Part shown: in pieces, positions 9,083-22,365 of the stretch | Layout: each line of letters opens with the position of its first letter | How positions within the stretch are numbered: the first letter of the stretch is position 1 | Source of the DNA: Eretmocerus hayati | Lineage: Eukaryota; Arthropoda; Insecta; Hymenoptera; Aphelinidae | Reading direction: 5' to 3' | DNA: 64,000 nt | Assembly: GCA_029851415.1 (NCBI GenBank) | Contig: CM056743.1 | Span: 72,809,186 to 72,873,185 of the forward strand | Program-made: the position numbers and the translations under genes | The notes under the pieces: model-generated | Database searches by the model: none | Told to the model about the DNA's origin: nothing | What the model saw: only the letters and a program-made list of their open reading frames with translations

Positions 9083-12000
9083 TCGTTTGTGTCCGGTCCA
9101 CATTGAACTCAGCACAAGCACTCATATCTCCGCCGGAAGTTGCTCCAAGGGGATGATCGGAACGGATTCTGAGAGCAATAAATTAGTAATAAAATATAAG
9201 CTAAGTCAGGTTTCGATGGGTCGACAAAAACTCAATGTTTGCGCTGAGTCCACATTGAACTCAGCACAAGCATTCATATCCTCGCCGGAAATTGCTCTGA
9301 GGGGAAGATCGAAATAGATTCTGGGAGCAATAGATAAGCAATAATATATAAGCTGAGTCAGGTTCCTATGGGTCGACAAAAACTCAATGTTTGCGCTGGG
9401 TCCATATTGAACTCAGCACAAATACTTATATCTCCGCCGGAAGTTGCTCTAAGGGGATGAGCAGAACGGATTCTGGGAGCGGAAAATTAGCAATGAAATA
9501 TAAGCTAAGTGAGGTTCCGATAGGTCAGCGGAAATCCAATGTTTGTGCTGAGTCCACATTGAACTCAGCACGAGCACTCGTATCTCCGCCGGAAATTGTT
9601 CTGAGGGGATGATCAAAGTAGATTCTGGGAGCAATAAATTAGCAATGGAATATCAGCTAAGTCAGGTTTCGATGGGTCGAGAAAAACTCAATGTTTGCAC
9701 TGGGTCCACACTGAACTCAGCACAAACACTCATATCTCTGCCGGAAGTTGCTCTAAGGGGATGATCAGAACGGATTCTGGGAGCGATCAATTAGCAATAA
9801 AATATAAGCTAAGTTAGGTTCCGATCGGTCAGCATAAACCCAATGTTTGTGCTGGGTCCACATTGAACTCAGCACAAGCACTCATATCTCCGCCGGGAAA
9901 TGCTCTGAGGGGATGATCAAAATAGATTCTGGAAGCAATGAATTAGCAATGAAATATAAGCTAAGTCAGGTTTCGACGGGTCGACGGAAAGTCGATGTTT
10001 GTGTTGTGTCGACATCGAACTCAGCACAAACACTTATATCCCCGCCGGGAGTTGCTCTAAGGGGATGATCAGAACGGATTCTTAGAGCAATAAATTAGCA
10101 GTAAAATATGAGCTAAGTTAGGTTCCGATAGGTCGGCGAAAACCCGATGTTTGTGCTGGGTCCACATTGAACTCAGCACAAGCACTCATATCTCCGCCGG
10201 AAATTGCCCTGAGGGGATGATCAAAATAGATTCTGGGACCAATAAATTAGCAATGAAATTCCAGCTAAGTCAGGTTTCGATGGGTCGACAAAAACTCAAT
10301 GTTTGCGCTGGGTCCACATTGAACTCAGCACAAACACTCATATCTCCGCCGGAAATCGCTCTGAGGGGATGATCAAAATAGATTCTGGGACCAATCAATT
10401 AGCGATGAAATTTCAGCTAAGTCAGGTTTCGATGGGTCGACAAAAACTCAATGTTTGCGCTGGGTCCACATTGAACTCAGCACAAACACTCATATCTCCG
10501 CCGGAAGTTGCTCCGAGGGGATGATCAAAATAGATTCTGGGAGCAATAAATTAGCAATGAAATTCCAGCTAAGTCAGGTTTCGATGGGTCGACAAAAACT
10601 CAATGTTTGCGCTGGGTCCACATTGAACTCAGCACAAACACTCATATCTCCGCCGGAAATCGCTCTGAGGGGATGATCAAAGTAGATTCTGGGAGCAAAG
10701 AATTAGCAATGAAATATAAGCTAAGTCAGGTTTCGATGGGTCGACAAAAACTCAATGTTTGCGCTGGGTCCACATTGAACTCAGCACAAACACTCATATC
10801 TCCGCCGGAAGTTGCTCCGAGGGGATGATCAAAATAGATTCTGGGAGCAAAAAATTAGCAATAGAATATGAGCTTAGTCAGGTTTCGATAGAATGGCGAG
10901 AACCCAATGTTTGCGCTTGGTCCTCAATTGAACTCAGCACAAGCATTCATATCTCCGCGGGAAATTGCTCTCAGGGGACGAGAAACTAGATTCTGGGAGC
11001 AATAAATTAGCAATGGAATTTCAGCTACGTCAGGTTTTGATGGGTCGACAAAACTCAATGTTTGTGCTGGGTCCACATTGAACTCAGCAGAAACACTCAT
11101 ATCTCCGCCGGAAGTTGCTCCGAGGGGATGATCAAAATAGATTCTGGGAGCAATGAATTAGCAATAGAATATAAGCTAAGTCAGGTTTCGATAGGTTGGC
11201 GAGAACCCAATGTTTGTGCTGGTTCCACATTGAACTCAGCACAAGCACTGATATCTCCGCCGGGAATGGCTCTGAGGGGATGATCAAAATAGATTCTGGG
11301 AGCAATGAATTAGCAATAATATATAAGCTGAGTCAGGTTCCTATGGGTCGACAAAAACTCAATGTTTGTGCTGGGTCCACATTGAACTCAGCACAAGGAC
11401 TCATATCTCCGCCGGAAGTCGCTCTAAGGGGATGAGCAGAACGGATTCTGAGAGCAATAAATTAGCAATAAAATATAAGCTAAGTTAGGTTCCGATAGTT
11501 CGGCGAAAATCCAATGTTTGTGTTGGGTCCACATTGAACTCAGCACAAGCACTCATATCTCCGCCGGAAATTGCTCTGAAGGGGATGATCAAAATAGATT
11601 CTGTGAGCAATGAATTAGCAATAAAATATAAGCTGAGTCAGGTTTCGATGGGTCGACAAAAACTCAATGTTTGTGCTGGGTCCACATTGAACTCAGCACA
11701 AGGACTCATATCTCCACCGGATTATACTCTGAGGGGATGATCAAAGTAGATTCTGGGAGCAATGAATTAGCAATGAAATATAAGCTAAGTCAGGTTCCGA
11801 TGTTTCGACAGCAACTCAATGTTTGTGCTGGGCCCACATTGAACTCAGCACAAACACTCATATCTCCGCCAGAAGTTGCTCCGAGGGGATGATCAAAGTA
11901 GATTCTGGGAGGAATAAATTAGCGATAAAATATAAGCTAGGTCAGGTTTCGATGGGTCGACAAAAACTCAATGTTTGCGCTTGGTCCACATTGAACTCAG

Positions 12001-13805
12001 CACAAGCACTCATATCTCCGCCGGAAATGGCTCTGAGGGGATGATCAAAATAGATTCTGCGAGCAATAAATTAGCAATGAAATTTCAGCTAAGTCAGGTT
12101 TCGATGGGTCGACAAGAACTCAATATTTGTGCTGGGTCCACATTGAACTCAGCACAAACACTCATATCTCCGCCGGAAGTTGCTCCGAGGGGATTATCAA
12201 AATAGATTCTGGGAGCAATAAAGTAGCAATAAAATATAAGCTGAGTCGGGTTTCGATAGGTCGACAAAAACTCAATGTTTGTGCTGGGTCCACATTGAAC
12301 TCAGCACGAGCACTCATATCTCCGCCGGAAATTACTCTGAGGGGATGATCAGAGTAGATTCTGGGAGCAATGAATCAGCAATGAAATATAAGCTAAGTCA
12401 GGTTCCGATGGGTCGACAAAAACTCAATGTTTGTGCTGGGTCCACATTGAACTCAGCACAAACACTCATATCTCCGCCGGAAGTTGCTCCGAGGGGATGA
12501 TCAAAATAGATTCTGGGAGCAATAAATCAGCGATAAAATATGAGCTTAGTCAGCATTCGATGGGTCGACAAGAACTCAATGTTTGTGCTGTGTCCACATT
12601 GAACTCAGCACAAACACTTATATCTCCGCCGGAAGTTGCTCTAAGGGGATGATCAGAACGGATTCTGGGAGCAATGAATCAGCAATGAAATTTCAGCTAA
12701 GTCAGGTTTTGATGGGTCGACAAAAACTCAATGTTTGCGCTGGGTCCACATTGAACTCAGCAGAGGCACTCATATCTCCGCCGGAAATTGCTCTGAAGGG
12801 GATGATCAAAATAGATTCTGGGAGCAATGAATCAGCAATGAAATTTCAGCTAAGTCAGGTTTTTATGGGTCGACAAAAACTCAATGTTTGCGCTGGGTCC
12901 ACATTGAACTCAGCACAGGCACTCATATCTCCGCCGGAAATTGCTCTGAGGGGACGATCGAAACAGATTCTGGGAGCAATAGATTAGCAATAATATATAA
13001 GCTGAGTCAGGTTCCTATGGGTCGACAAAAACTCAATGTTTGCGCTGGGTCCATATTGAACTCAGCACAAACACTCATATCTTTGCCGGAAGTTGCTCTA
13101 AGGGGATGATCAGAACGGATTCTGGGAGCAATGAATTAGCGATAGAATATAAGCTAAGTTGGGTTCCGATCGGTCAGCATAAACCCAATGTTTGTGCTGG
13201 GTCCACATTGAACTCAGCACAAGCACTCATATCTCCGCCGGAAGTTGCTCTAAGGGGATGAGCAGAACGGATTCTGAGAGCGATAAATTAGCAATAAAAT
13301 ATAAGCTAAGTGAGGTTCCGATAGGTCAGCGGAAATCCAATGTTTGTGCTGAGTCCACATTGAACTCAGCACAAGCACTCATATCTCCGCCGGGAATCGC
13401 TCTGAGGGGATGATCAAAGTAGATTCTGGGAGCAATGAATTAGCAATGAAATATCAGCTAAGTCAGGTTTCGATGGGTCGACAAAAACTCAATGTTTGCG
13501 CTGGGTCCACACTGAACTCAGCACAAACACTCATATCTCTGCCGCAAGTTGCTCTAAGGGGATGATCAGAACGGATTCTGGGAGCAATGAATTAGCAATA
13601 GAATATAAGCTAAGTTGGGTTCCGATCGGTCAGCATAAACCCAATGTTTGTGCTGGGTCCACATTGAACTCAGCACAAGCACTCATATCTCCGCCGGGGA
13701 ATGCTCTGAGGGGATGATCAAAATAGATTCTGGGAGCAATAAATTAGCAATGAAATATCAGCTAAGTCAGGTTCCGATGGGTCGACAAAAACTCAATGTT
13801 TGCGG

Positions 13806-16800
13806 TGGGTCCACACTGAACTCAGCACAAGCACTCATATCTCCGCCGGAAATTGCTCTGAGGGGATGATCGAAATAGATTCTGGGAGCAATAGATTAGC
13901 AATAATATATAAGCTGAGTCAGGTTCCCATGGGTCGACAAAAACTCAATGTTTGTGCTGGTCCACATTGAACTCAGCACAAGCACTCAAATCTCCGCCGG
14001 GAAATGCTCTGAGGGGATGATCAAAACGGATTCTGAGAGCAATGAATCAGCAATAAAATGTAAGCTAGGTTAGGTTCTGATAGGTCAGCAGAAACCCATC
14101 GTTTGTGTTGGGTCCACATCGAACTCAGCACAAGCACTCATATCTCCGCCGGAAGTCGCTCCAAGGGGATGATCGAAACGGATTCTGAGAGCAATAAATT
14201 AGTAATAAAATATAAGCTAAGTCAGGTTTCGATGGGTCGACAAAAACTCAATGTTTGCGCTGAGTCAGCATTGAACTCAGCACAAGCATTCATATCTCCG
14301 CCGGAAATTGCTCTGAGGGGATGATCGAAATAGATTCTGGGAGCAATAGATTAGCAATAATATATAAGCTGAGTCAGGTTCCTATGGGTCGACAAAAACT
14401 GAGTGTTTGCGCTGGGTCCATATTGAACTCAGCCCAAATACTTATATCTCCGCCGGAAGTTGCTCTAAGGGGATGAGCAGAACGGATTCTGAGAGCGATA
14501 AATTAGCAATAAAATATAAGCTAAGTGAGGTTCCGATAGGTCAGCGGAAATCCAATGTTTGTGCTGAGTCCACATTGAACTCAGCACGAGCACTCGTATC
14601 TCCGCCGGAAATTGCTCTGAGGGGATGATCAAAAGAGATTCTGGGAGCAATAAATTAGCAATGAAATATCAGCTAAGTCAGGTTTCGATGGGTCGACAAA
14701 AACTCAATGTTTGCACTGGGTCCACACTGAACTCAGCACAAACACTCATATCTCTGCCGGAAGTTGCTCTAAGGGGATGATCAGAACAGATTCTGGGAGC
14801 AATGAATGAGCAATAAAATATAAGCAAAGTTGGGTTCCGATCGGTCAGCATAAACCCAATGTTTGTGCTGGGTCCACATTGAACTCATCACAAGCACTCA
14901 TATCTCCGCCGGGGAATGCTCTAAGGGGATGATCAAAATAGATTCTGGGAGCAATGAATTAGCAATAAAATATAAGTCAAGGTAGGTTTCGATGGGTCGA
15001 CAAAAACTCGGAGTCTGTGCTGGGTCCACATTGAACTCAGCACAAACACTCATATCTCCGCCGGAAGTTGCTCTAAGGGGATGAGTAGAACGGATTCTGA
15101 GAGCAATAAATAGGCAATAAAATATAAGCTAAGTTAGGTTCCGATAGTTCGGTGAAAATCCAATGTTTGTGTTGGGTCCACATTGAACTCAGCACAAGCA
15201 CTCATATCTCCGCCGGAAATTGCTCTGAAGGGGATGATCAAAATAGATTCTGGGAGCAATGAATCAGCAATGAAATTTCAGCTAAGTCAGGTTTCGATGG
15301 GTCGACAAAAACTCAATGTTTGCGCTGGGTCCACATTGAACTCAGCACAAGCACTCATATCTCCGCCGGAAATTGCTCTGAGGGGATGATCGAAATAGAT
15401 TCTGGGAGCAATAAATTAGCAATGAAATATCAGCTAAGTCAGGTTTCGATGGGTCGACAAAAACTCAATGTTTGCACTGGGTCCACACTGAACTCAGCAC
15501 AAACACTCATATCTCTGCCGGAAGTTGCTCTAAGGGGATGATCAGAACGGATTCTGGGAGCAATGAATGAGCAATAAAATATAAGCTAAGTTGGGTTCCG
15601 ATCGGTCAGCATAAACCCAATGTTTGTGCTGGGTCCACATTGAACTCATCACAAGCACTCATATCTCCGCCGGGGAATGCTCTAAGGGGATGATCAAAAT
15701 AGATTCTGGGAGCAATGAATTAGCAATAAAATATAAGTCAAGTCAGGTTTCGATGGGTCGACAAAAACTTGGAGTCTGTGCTGTGTCCACATTGAACTCA
15801 GCACGAGCACTCGTATCTCCGCCGGAAATTGCTCTGAGGGGATGATCAAAGTAGATTCTGGGAGCAATGAATTAGCAATGAAATTTCAGCTAAGTCAGGT
15901 TTCGATGAGTCGACAAGAACTCAATGTTTGTGCTGGGTCCACATTGAACTCAGCACAAACACTCATATCTCCGCCGGAAGTTGCTCCGAGGGGATGATCA
16001 AAATAGATTCTGGGAGCAATAAATTAGCAATAAAATATAAGACAAGTCAGGTTCCGATAGGTTGGCGAGAACCCAATGTTTGTGCTGGGTCCACATTGAA
16101 CTCAGCACAAGCACTCATATCTCCGCCGGGAATTGCTCTGAGGGGATGATCAAAATAGATTCTGGGAGCAATAAATTAGCAATGAAATTTCAGCTAAATC
16201 AGGTTTCGATGGGTCGTTAAAAACTCAATGTTTGCGCTTGGCCCACATTGAACTCAGCACAAGCACTCATATCTCCGCCGGAAATGGCTCTGAGGGGATG
16301 ATCAGAATAGATTCTGGGAGCAATAAAGTAGCAATAAAATATAAGCTGAGTCGGGTTTCGATGGGTCGACAAAAACTCAATGTTTGTGCTGGGTCCACAT
16401 TGAACTCAGCACGAGCACTCATATCTCCGCCGGAAATTACTCTGAGGGGATGATCAGAGGAGATTCTGGGAGCAATGAATTAGCAATGAAATATAAGCTA
16501 AGTCAGGTTCTCATGGGTCGACAAAAACTCAATGTTTGTGCTGGGTCCACATTGAACTCAGCACAAACACTCATATCTCCGCCGGAAATTGCTCTGAAGG
16601 GGATGATCAAAATAGATTCTGGGAGCAATGAATCAGCAATGAAATTTCAGCTAAGTCAGGTTTTGATGGGTCGACAAAAACTCAATGTTTGCGCTGGGTC
16701 CACATTGAACTCAGCACAGGCACTCATATCTCCACCGGAAATTGCTCTGAGGGGACGATCGAAATAGATTCTGGGAGCAATAAATTAGCAATGAAATATC

Positions 16801-18215
16801 AGCTAAGTCAGGTTTCGATGGGTCGACAAAAACTCAATGTTTGCACTGGGTCCACACTGAACTCAGCACAAACACTCATATCTCTGCCGGAAGTTGCTCT
16901 AAGGGGATGATCAGAACGGATTCTGGGAGCAATAAATGAGCAATAAAATATAAGCTGAGTTGGGTTCCGATCGGTCAGCATAAACCCAATGTTTGTGCTG
17001 GGTCCACATTGAACTCATCACAAGCACTCATATCTCCGCCGGGGAATGCTCTAAGGGGATGATCAAAATAGATTCTGGGAGCAATGAATTAGCAATAAAA
17101 TATAAGTCAAGTCAGGTTTCGATGGGTCGACAAAAACTTGGAGTCTGTGCTGGGTCCACATTGAACTCAGCACAAACACTCATATCTCCGCCGGAAGTTG
17201 CTCTAAGGGGATGAGTAGAACGGATTCTGAGAGCAATAAATAGGCAATGAAATATAAGCTAAGTTAGGTTCCGATAGTTCGGTGAAAATCCAATGTTTGT
17301 GTTGGGTCCACATTGAACTCAGCACAAGCACTCATATCTCCGCCGGAAATTGCTCTGAAGGGGATGATCGAAATAGATTCTGGGAGCAATGAATCAGCAA
17401 TGGAATTTCAGCTAAGTCAGGTTTCGATGGGTCGACAAAAACTCAATGTTTGCGCTGGGTCCACATTGAACTCAGCACAAGCACTCATATCTCCGCCGGA
17501 AATTGCTCTGAGGGGATGATCGAAATAGATTCTGGGAGCAATAGATTAGCAATAATATATAAGCTGAGTCAGGTTCCTATGGGTCGACAAAAACTCAATG
17601 TTTGCGCTGGGTCCATATTAAACTCAGCACAAATCATTATATCTCCGCCGGAAGTTGCTCTAAGGGGATGAGCAGAACGGATTCTGAGAGCGATAAATTA
17701 GCAATAAAATATAAGCTAAGTGAGGTTCCGATAGGTCAGCGGAAATCCAATGTTTGTGCTGAGTCCACATTGAACTCAGCACAAGCACTCATATCTCCGC
17801 CGGAAATCGCTCTGAGGGGATGATCAAAGTAGATTCTGGGAGCAATAAATTAGCAATTAAATATCAGCTAAGTCAGGTTTCGATGGGTCGACAAAAACTC
17901 AATGTTTGTGCTGGGTCCACATTGAACTCAGCACAAACACTCATATCTCCGCCGGGAAATGCTCTGAGGGGATGATCAAAACGGATTCTGAGAGCAATGA
18001 ATCAGCAATAAAATGTAAGCTAGGTTAGGTTCTGATAGGTCAGCAGAAACCCATCGTTTGTGTTGGGTCCACATCGAACTCAGCACAAGCACTCATATCT
18101 CCGCCGGAAGTCGCTCCAAGGGGATGATCGAAACGGATTCTGAGAGCAATAAATTAGTAATAAAATATAAGCTAAGTCAGGTTTCGATGGGTCGACAAAA
18201 ACTCAATGTTTGCGC
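13806..18215. repeat. 4,410-bp (29-monomer) unit, copy 1
   Basis: Copy 1 of a direct tandem duplication. Its length equals 29 monomers plus 2, explained by three 153-bp monomers (15,163, 16,532, 17,293) and one 151-bp monomer (13,948). Alignment to copy 2 holds from 13,806 to 17,955. The last 260 bases (17,956–18,215) instead match 14,000–14,260 and 18,410–18,670, so a trimer was inserted or exchanged at the junction. Markers include CATATTGAACTCAGCCCAAATAC, AACTCATCACAAGC and AAACTTGGAGTCTGTGC. Confidence 0.92.
13948..14098 (+). repeat. 151-bp monomer class (GCTGGTCC deletion), first of seven
   Basis: TTTGTGCTGGTCCACATTG lacks one G of the usual GCTGGGTCC. The same deletion is found in monomers starting at 18,358, 25,658, 26,113, 49,534, 50,445 and 54,246. 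All are preceded by TTCCCATGGGTCGAC and carry ACTCAAATC further on, so they descend from one mutant copy. Confidence 0.9.
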
Positions 18216-21200
18216 TGGGTCCACACTGAACTCAGCACAAGCACTCATATCTCCGCCGGAAATTGCTCTGAGGGGATGATCGAAATAGATTCTGGGAGCA
18301 ATAGATTAGCAATAATATATAAGCTGAGTCAGGTTCCCATGGGTCGACAAAAACTCAATGTTTGTGCTGGTCCACATTGAACTCAGCACAAGCACTCAAA
18401 TCTCCGCCGGGAAATGCTCTGAGGGGATGATCAAAACGGATTCTGAGAGCAATGAATCAGCAATAAAATGTAAGCTAGGTTAGGTTCTGATAGGTCAGCA
18501 GAAACCCATCGTTTGTGTTGGGTCCACATCGAACTCAGCACAAGCACTCATATCTCCGCCGGAAGTCGCTCCAAGGGGATGATCGAAACGGATTCTGAGA
18601 GCAATAAATTAGTAATAAAATATAAGCTAAGTCAGGTTTCGATGGGTCGACAAAAACTCAATGTTTGCGCTGAGTCAGCATTGAACTCAGCACAAGCATT
18701 CATATCTCCGCCGGAAATTGCTCTGAGGGGATGATCGAAATAGATTCTGGGAGCAATAGATTAGCAATAATATATAAGCTGAGTCAGGTTCCTATGGGTC
18801 GACAAAAACTGAGTGTTTGCGCTGGGTCCATATTGAACTCAGCCCAAATACTTATATCTCCGCCGGAAGTTGCTCTAAGGGGATGAGCAGAACGGATTCT
18901 GAGAGCGATAAATTAGCAATAAAATATAAGCTAAGTGAGGTTCCGATAGGTCAGCGGAAATCCAATGTTTGTGCTGAGTCCACATTGAACTCAGCACGAG
19001 CACTCGTATCTCCGCCGGAAATTGCTCTGAGGGGATGATCAAAAGAGATTCTGGGAGCAATAAATTAGCAATGAAATATCAGCTAAGTCAGGTTTCGATG
19101 GGTCGACAAAAACTCAATGTTTGCACTGGGTCCACACTGAACTCAGCACAAACACTCATATCTCTGCCGGAAGTTGCTCTAAGGGGATGATCAGAACGGA
19201 TTCTGGGAGCAATGAATGAGCAATAAAATATAAGCAAAGTTGGGTTCCGATCGGTCAGCATAAACCCAATGTTTGTGCTGGGTCCACATTGAACTCATCA
19301 CAAGCACTCATATCTCCGCCGGGGAATGCTCTAAGGGGATGATCAAAATAGATTCTGGGAGCAATGAATTAGCAATAAAATATAAGTCAAGGTAGGTTTC
19401 GATGGGTCGACAAAAACTCGGAGTCTGTGCTGGGTCCACATTGAACTCAGCACAAACACTCATATCTCCGCCGGAAGTTGCTCTAAGGGGATGAGTAGAA
19501 CGGATTCTGAGAGCAATAAATAGGCAATAAAATATAAGCTAAGTTAGGTTCCGATAGTTCAGTGAAAATCCAATGTTTGTGTTGGGTCCACATTGAACTC
19601 AGCACAAGCACTCATATCTCCGCCGGAAATTGCTCTGAAGGGGATGATCAAAATAGATTCTGGGAGCAATGAATCAGCAATGAAATTTCAGCTAAGTCAG
19701 GTTTCGATGGGTCGACAAAAACTCAATGTTTGCGCTGGGTCCACATTGAACTCAGCACAAGCACTCATATCTCCGCCGGAAATTGCTCTGAGGGGATGAT
19801 CGAAATAGATTCTGGGAGCAATAAATTAGCAATGAAATATCAGCTAAGTCAGGTTTCGATGGGTCGACAAAAACTCAATGTTTGCACTGGGTCCACACTG
19901 AACTCAGCACAAACACTCATATCTCTGCCGGAAGTTGCTCTAAGGGGATGATCAGAACGGATTCTGGGAGCAATGAATGAGCAATAAAATATAAGCTAAG
20001 TTGGGTTCCGATCGGTCAGCATAAACCCAATGTTTGTGCTGGGTCCACATTGAACTCATCACAAGCACTCATATCTCCGCCGGGGAATGCTCTAAGGGGA
20101 TGATCAAAATAGATTCTGGGAGCAATGAATTAGCAATAAAATATAAGTCAAGTCAGGTTTCGATGGGTCGACAAAAACTTGGAGTCTGTGCTGTGTCCAC
20201 ATTGAACTCAGCACGAGCACTCGTATCTCCGCCGGAAATTGCTCTGAGGGGATGATCAAAGTAGATTCTGGGAGCAATGAATTAGCAATGAAATTTCAGC
20301 TAAGTCAGGTTTCGATGAGTCGACAAGAACTCAATGTTTGTGCTGGGTCCACATTGAACTCAGCACAAACACTCATATCTCCGCCGGAAGTTGCTCCGAG
20401 GGGATGATCAAAATAGATTCTGGGAGCAATAAATTAGCAATAAAATATAAGACAAGTCAGGTTCCGATAGGTTGGCGAGAACCCAATGTTTGTGCTGGGT
20501 CCACATTGAACTCAGCACAAGCACTCATATCTCCGCCGGGAATTGCTCTGAGGGGATGATCAAAATAGATTCTGGGAGCAATAAATTAGCAATGAAATTT
20601 CAGCTAAATCAGGTTTCGATGGGTCGTTAAAAACTCAATGTTTGCGCTTGGCCCACATTGAACTCAGCACAAGCACTCATATCTCCGCCGGAAATGGCTC
20701 TGAGGGGATGATCAGAATAGATTCTGGGAGCAATAAAGTAGCAATAAAATATAAGCTGAGTCGGGTTTCGATGGGTCGACAAAAACTCAATGTTTGTGCT
20801 GGGTCCACATTGAACTCAGCACGAGCACTCATATCTCCGCCGGAAATTACTCTGAGGGGATGATCAGAGGAGATTCTGGGAGCAATGAATTAGCAATGAA
20901 ATATAAGCTAAGTCAGGTTCTCATGGGTCGACAAAAACTCAATGTTTGTGCTGGGTCCACATTGAACTCAGCACAAACACTCATATCTCCGCCGGAAATT
21001 GCTCTGAAGGGGATGATCAAAATAGATTCTGGGAGCAATGAATCAGCAATGAAATTTCAGCTAAGTCAGGTTTTGATGGGTCGACAAAAACTCAATGTTT
21101 GCGCTGGGTCCACATTGAACTCAGCACAGGCACTCATATCTCCACCGGAAATTGCTCTGAGGGGACGATCGAAATAGATTCTGGGAGCAATAAATTAGCA

Positions 21201-22365
21201 ATGAAATATCAGCTAAGTCAGGTTTCGATGGGTCGACAAAAACTCAATGTTTGCACTGGGTCCACACTGAACTCAGCACAAACACTCATATCTCTGCCGG
21301 AAGTTGCTCTAAGGGGATGATCAGAACGGATTCTGGGAGCAATAAATGAGCAATAAAATATAAGCTGAGTTGGGTTCCGATCGGTCAGCATAAACCCAAT
21401 GTTTGTGCTGGGTCCACATTGAACTCATCACAAGCACTCATATCTCCGCCGGGGAATGCTCTAAGGGGATGATCAAAATAGATTCTGGGAGCAATGAATT
21501 AGCAATAAAATATAAGTCAAGTCAGGTTTCGATGGGTCGACAAAAACTTGGAGTCTGTGCTGGGTCCACATTGAACTCAGCACAAACACTCATATCTCCG
21601 CCGGAAGTTGCTCTAAGGGGATGAGTAGAACGGATTCTGAGAGCAATAAATAGGCAATGAAATATAAGCTAAGTTAGGTTCCGATAGTTCGGTGAAAATC
21701 CAATGTTTGTGTTGGGTCCACATTGAACTCAGCACAAGCACTCATATCTCCGCCGGAAATTGCTCTGAAGGGGATGATCGAAATAGATTCTGGGAGCAAT
21801 GAATCAGCAATGGAATTTCAGCTAAGTCAGGTTTCGATGGGTCGACAAAAACTCAATGTTTGCGCTGGGTCCACATTGAACTCAGCACAAGCACTCATAT
21901 CTCCGCCGGAAATTGCTCTGAGGGGATGATCGAAATAGATTCTGGGAGCAATAGATTAGCAATAATATATAAGCTGAGTCAGGTTCCTATGGGTCGACAA
22001 AAACTCAATGTTTGCGCTGGGTCCATATTAAACTCAGCACAAATCATTATATCTCCGCCGGAAGTTGCTCTAAGGGGATGAGCAGAACGGATTCTGAGAG
22101 CGATAAATTAGCAATAAAATATAAGCTAAGTGAGGTTCCGATAGGTCAGCGGAAATCCAATGTTTGTGCTGAGTCCACATTGAACTCAGCACAAGCACTC
22201 ATATCTCCGCCGGAAATCGCTCTGAGGGGATGATCAAAGTAGATTCTGGGAGCAATAAATTAGCAATTAAATATCAGCTAAGTCAGGTTTCGATGGGTCG
22301 ACAAAAACTCAATGTTTGTGCTGGGTCCACATTGAACTCAGCACAAACACTCATATCTCCGCCGG
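18216..22365. repeat. 4,410-bp unit, copy 2
   Basis: Aligns base for base with 13,806–17,955 at an offset of 4,410. The only differences I noticed are near 14,788/19,198 (AACAGATT against AACGGATT) and 15,151/19,561 (TTCGGTG against TTCAGTG). Just outside the left edge, 13,805 and 18,215 differ (GCGGTGGG against GCGCTGGG). The match ends at 22,366, where GCCGGAAGTTGCTCC replaces GCCGGGAAATGCTC. Confidence 0.92.

Larger units (their letters stand above)
7915..13805. repeat. Mosaic satellite segment with the first 153-bp monomers
   Basis: Contains the first 153-bp copies (8,346, 11,514, 12,731), the only 128-bp copy (8,955–9,082) and a 151-bp TCCTCAATTG copy (10,907). The run 10,151–10,830 consists of very similar consecutive monomers. 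About 11,671–12,100 resembles 2,120–2,550 and 5,768–6,200. About 12,431–14,400 corresponds to 48,017–49,990 (offset 35,586 bp). Confidence 0.8.

Noticed and set aside
9449..9634. Minus-strand open frames of about 61 residues (also near 14,465, 18,875, 24,047, 34,388, 43,209) and one of 85 at 25,089
   Set aside because: Chance stop-free stretches in certain monomer subtypes, repeated because the monomers are; no supporting features.
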